From Craspedostauros australis (lineage: Eukaryota > Bacillariophyta > Bacillariophyceae > Mastogloiales > Achnanthaceae), in NCBI GenBank assembly GCA_026770025.1, contig JAMXDE010000015.1, positions 372,001 to 436,000 on the forward strand: a DNA stretch of 64,000 nucleotides, read 5' to 3'. Made by a program: the position numbers and the translations under genes. The notes under the pieces are model-generated. The model saw only the letters and a list, made by a program, of their open reading frames with translations, did not search any database and was not told the origin of the DNA. The first letter of the stretch is position 1, and each line of letters starts with the position of its first letter. Below, piece after piece: positions 60,195 to 64,000 of this stretch.

Positions 60195-61687
60195 AGAATG
60201 GCTCGGCGGAGTAGTTACGGTCGGCTGGACTGATTTGTTCACGCCAGGCATCGCCAATCGAATGTTGGCTGATAGCTGGTAGCTGGTGGTTGGTGGTTGG
60301 TATTTTGTATTTGGTAGCAGGGAAGAGACGGCATAGTGCCATACATGTGGCACATGGAGTACCCTCGCGAAGCAGCAGCAGCGGCGCAATAGTAGCAACA
60401 ACAGAAGTGCGCCTGAATGCAGCACCTACTCGTACTGCGCTGAACGATGCTTTGCCTCTGTCTCTGTCTGTCTCTGGTGAATTCTGGAGTATGAGATGAT
60501 TGTGACCTGGAGAGAAACCCACAGAGGCTGGAATTAACACTTACGAAAAACGACCAATGAGCAACGAGCAACGAGCAACGAGCAACGAACAGTGCGTAGA
60601 GCGGGCAACGTCTGCATTGGGTGAGAGTCGTGGGACTGCCCCGTGCTTCGCCTCCACACGTCAGATCGCTTCGACTCAAAGTAGTCCGCAACAACCGACA
60701 ATATATTCGTGAATGAAAACAGTATCGAAAATACACACAGACGGGAACTTTCCCGTTCACCCAGCACCATCCAATCATCCACGACAGAATTGGTTTTGGC
60801 GAGATTTCTCTGGTTGGAGTATCAGTCTTGCTTCGACGTGTTGTCAGAAATGGACACTGTGAATGCGAACAGTGGTGTGACAGTAATTTCAAATGGTTTG
60901 TGCACTCTGGGACGGATAATGGTATGGCACATCGTACAACACTGTGCATCCCTGTTGTAACGGTCCCGAACACATGCGGCAATACTGACAAACATGTATC
61001 GGATGACAGTGTGGCGAGCCAGAGATTGTCACAAAGCCGTTTGGGAAACAAGGCCACATGATGAAAAACTTCGATCACGTAAGATTCGAGTTGCTGCGTC
61101 ATTGTCACAGGCGGACAAACACATACCAACAACGTGCGAGTACGACACAAACACACACGCTTTTCCAAAGGATGCGTGAGTGCGACAACGAAGAAAGCTT
61201 CACAAACTCGCCAACTAGTACGAATGCGCGCATGCAGAGACACACGAACACTCCCACAACGCCAACGAGGCACACACTGTGGTAACAGGTGAACTCAGTG
61301 ATCCAAGTCTTTCTCACCATTCAAAATCGTCTCGAAGACAACAACGGCAATCACAGGTCCGGAGTTGCCGAGCACAGTGTGTACACCAACAACACGAAAC
61401 ACAAATCGTATACCGCAGTCGTACACTGCAAACCGAGGACCACAAACTGAAGGCAAACCAAGAAGCGACAACAACTCACAACTTTTTTGCAAAGCGGCTG
61501 GACTGGTCTCACTCGTTCACGCCATATCCACAAACGGCGGTAGCACCGACACCGACACCAACACCAACTGTGTCAGCAATACTCAAAGAAACACCAAAGC
61601 ATCAAAACAAACAGCGAGGCAGGCACACTTCCCCCCCAGAAGCTACTATCAACGTATTGTACTGATACACTTGCACGAGTAGGTACA
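60195..61687. other. 1.5-kb spacer upstream of chitin synthase
   Basis: No gene. A 344-codon minus frame (60239-61273) is compositionally odd and non-coding in look. There is a GAGCAAC heptamer repeated four times at about 60557-60588, a GGTAGCTGGT-type run near 60267-60297, TACTCGTA at 60427-60434, and CACGAGTAGGTAC just before the chitin synthase ATG. Confidence 0.5.
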
Positions 61688-64000
61688 ATGCCAATCGCCT
61701 TCGACGACGGGGAACGCACCGAGGCGACGCCCAACACCGTGGAAGCCGGTTTCGCCGGTTCCCATGCTCTCCTTGCGGCTCGTTCCATCCTGGGCTCAGG
61801 TGGAACCAAAGCAGATGCCCACCGAGTCGCGCTGTCAATCCTCCTCAACGGCAAGCCAGAGAGCTCGGTGAAGGATTCGACAAGGCTCGCTATCGCCCAG
61901 AATCAAGCGAAGATGATCACAGCCATGGCATACTCTCGAGAGCCCCAGCCGCAATCAAACCTTGGCCAAGCGTTGGGCTATGGCACAGCAACAAACGCTG
62001 ACCATCAAGGGGACGGCATGGAGATTACCAACGACGACTTTCAAAAGTCGAGCAGTACCAACACGAAGGCCGCCACGACGAAGCATAGCAATGGCTCGAA
62101 GAAGCGCCAGCAACAGCAGCAGGGCAAAAAGAAGCGGCAGAAGCGCAGAGGGCGCAGGTCTGGCAGAAACGAGCCGAGACCAGTTCGATTGAGAATCAAA
62201 CGAGGCGACTTGTCTTGGGTGGCACGAGGGTACAAGGCGATCTCACCGCGCGCCAACAAGGTGTACTTCCCAGCGCTGGCAGCCAGGTACCAAGAACTCA
62301 TGGATGTCGGGCTCGGTGTGACGCCTAGAGGCCAGACCCCGATACCTCCCAGAGTCGTGTCCGTCTGCATCCCTTGCTTCAACGAGGAAGCTCTGGCGTT
62401 GAAGAGAACCATCGAATCCTTGCAGGAGCAGTACCTCCCACGTGGCTTCCGACTCGAGATCGTCGTCGCGATGGACGGCACAGCGCAGATCTCGGAGAGC
62501 ATGGCTGCCTACATGCGCATCCTGTTCGGAATATCGGTCTTGGAAGACGATGCCAAGAAGAACCCCTTCGTCACGTTCCCGGCGGCAAACACTGTCGTGG
62601 TGGAATCAGCCAACATGGACGCATCCACGCGATCGAACGTCTCCCTCGTCGTGAAACGCAACAACAAACGCAAGGTCAATTCTCAAAGATGGTGGCTCTT
62701 CGGTCATGCTCACGACGCGCAGTGCGAATTCGCATTTGCAACCGACTGCGGCATCGTCTTCGATCGACGGTGCTTGATGCTGATGCTGGAGCGGATGGAC
62801 AGAGAGCCGAACATGTCCGGTCTCACTGGGTATCAACGCGTGATGTCACCAAGCGTTCAAGGCGACGGCCGCTTTGAATTCTTTTCGGACCCGATGGGCT
62901 ACTTCCTGCGCCAGCTGCAGAGCTACGACTTCGAGGTAAGCAATTGATTTCTTCAGTGCGCCACGTGCCGTGCGCACAGCCACAACCGAGACGATCACCT
63001 TTGCGCTGGCTTGACGGTGCGCGACGTGAACAGCAACTTCGTCCCCTCCTCCGACTAACAATCAACTCGCCTTCCCTTCGACCCCTCTCTGATACTCTCT
63101 CAACCTCAAATCAACCGACAAACTCACGATGCAGATGAGTCAAAGCACAACCAAATCTCTGGTGGATTCCTTCGGCTTCATTCCGGTCCTTCCAGGTCCC
63201 TGCTCCTTGTTCCGGTATGAGCACTTCATGGGCATAATCGATGAGTACTTCTCGTTGACGACCCAGGCGCTCAGCGGTGACGGGACGGACATCGTGCTTG
63301 GCAACGTCCAGCTTGCCGAAGATCGCTTCCCTCCGGTGCTGCTGACTTTCCGCGACCGGAAAAACCCCATCGAAACGAAGAAGAACCGTCCAGTGACAGG
63401 ATTCGAGCATGATGCGATCTTTTACTTCGAGGCGGAGAAGCCACTTGGCCAGCTCGTCAAGCAGCGCCGGCGTTGGATAAACGGTGCCTACATGGCAGGT
63501 TACTGGGTGGTCAAGGAGGGATGGGTCCGCCGCGCCAACCACAGCTTGTCGACGAAGGTAGGGGCAACGGCGATCCTCGGCTTTGAGATCATCCAAGGCA
63601 TCCTCATCCGCATGATCACGCCGGCAACCATCGCATGCGGATTGCTCTTTATGGTGACCGTGATCCCGGCCATCTACTCGGGGGATGGTGCAGAGATCCG
63701 AGATATCCTCGACGGCAAACAGGTGGATCATTTGGTGATGGCATGTGGCGTGGCAGCCGCCGCGACCTACCTTTCGATCTTTGGCATCTTCATGTTCGCG
63801 CACACACCGAGAGCGGTTCCAGTCACAGACAAGGAGAGCGGTGAGGTGTTTTACCAGATCGACCCAGCCAGCGCCTTCCGGCCTTTCCTGTTTTACATCT
63901 CCTACCTGCTCAACGCCCTCGTCTCTGTCATGTTCATCTACGTGGGGGTCGGGGTGTACCGTTTCATCGGTTGGTACGATGCACCAATCTACTTCAAGGT
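61688..64000 (+). CDS. Chitin synthase, 3' end beyond the window
   Basis: ATG 61688; exon 1 61688-62935, exon 2 from 63135 (199-bp intron, phase 0) runs open to the window edge, giving 704 residues so far. It is a family 2 glycosyltransferase that polymerises GlcNAc from UDP-GlcNAc at a membrane. Residues 1-180 are a polar, basic extension with a Gln/Lys/Arg run (139-158). The catalytic domain shows SVCIPCFNEE (225-234), an Asp in VVAMDG, ATDCGIVFD (351-359), GLTGYQRV, VLPGPCSLFRYE, the acid motif LAEDR (476-479 plus Arg480) and QRRRW (526-530). At least three membrane segments follow (about 561-600, 614-636 and 664-692). All residues needed for synthesis are present. The gene fits a chitin-producing centric diatom. 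Confidence 0.92.

Noticed and set aside
60239-61273. 344-codon minus-strand open frame
   Set aside because: Cys/Ser/Arg/Leu-rich with no motif, starts without a clear ATG, and overlaps simple repeats at 60267 and 60557.

Overview
The window is nuclear DNA of a photosynthetic stramenopile, most likely a centric diatom. Three observations support this. Several proteins carry diatom-type plastid targeting: an AFAP-type cleavage site in the protein at 17044-17706, and a tripartite signal-plus-Tat presequence in the DUF1499 protein at 41590-42459. One gene (44660-49594) encodes three copies of DUF6824, a domain I know from diatom proteins. The window ends inside a chitin synthase, fitting chitin-making centric diatoms such as Thalassiosirales. 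Genes have few introns (zero to two each, GT-AG, about 200-500 bp), GC-rich third codon positions and AT-richer spacers. I saw no rRNA, tRNA, CRISPR array or convincing intact transposon.

Layout, left to right: a family-16 methyltransferase (+); a mitochondrial coiled-coil membrane protein (-); a 3.5-kb gene-poor stretch with two related 20-bp minisatellite arrays; VPS41 (+); a DIX-domain protein (-); a ubiquitin-like protein with an N-terminal hydrophobic segment (+); a plastid protein (-); COQ9 (+); a methyltransferase-dual-specificity-phosphatase fusion (-); a small complex I subunit (+); a claspin/Mrc1-like checkpoint protein (-); a membrane-anchored SGNH hydrolase (+); a probably myristoylated class 3 lipase (-); a small membrane protein (-); RUVBL2/reptin (+); a large membrane-anchored deaminase-like protein (-); a thylakoid-lumen DUF1499 protein (+); a third family-16 methyltransferase (-); the triple-DUF6824 protein (-); a 5.7-kb spacer; a type II membrane protein with a repetitive ectodomain (+); and the 5' part of a chitin synthase (+).

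The genes do not form one pathway. They are mostly housekeeping functions (vacuolar tethering, ubiquinone synthesis, replication checkpoint, chromatin remodelling, lipid hydrolysis) mixed with lineage-specific proteins. Neighbouring genes alternate strand almost throughout (16 of 19 adjacent pairs), giving alternating head-to-head and tail-to-tail spacers. An 8-mer, TACGAGTA or its complement, recurs in the spacers.

The most unusual items are the methyltransferase-phosphatase fusion, the three-domain DUF6824 protein, the repeat-bearing receptor-like protein, the DIX protein with clathrin-box-like motifs, the deaminase whose zinc motifs are split by a long insertion, and the paired minisatellite arrays with a shared order of variant units. 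Exon joins were placed by hand from splice signals, reading phase and family similarity. Many long open frames begin at TTG or GTG, so I moved those starts to the first plausible ATG or to a splice acceptor.
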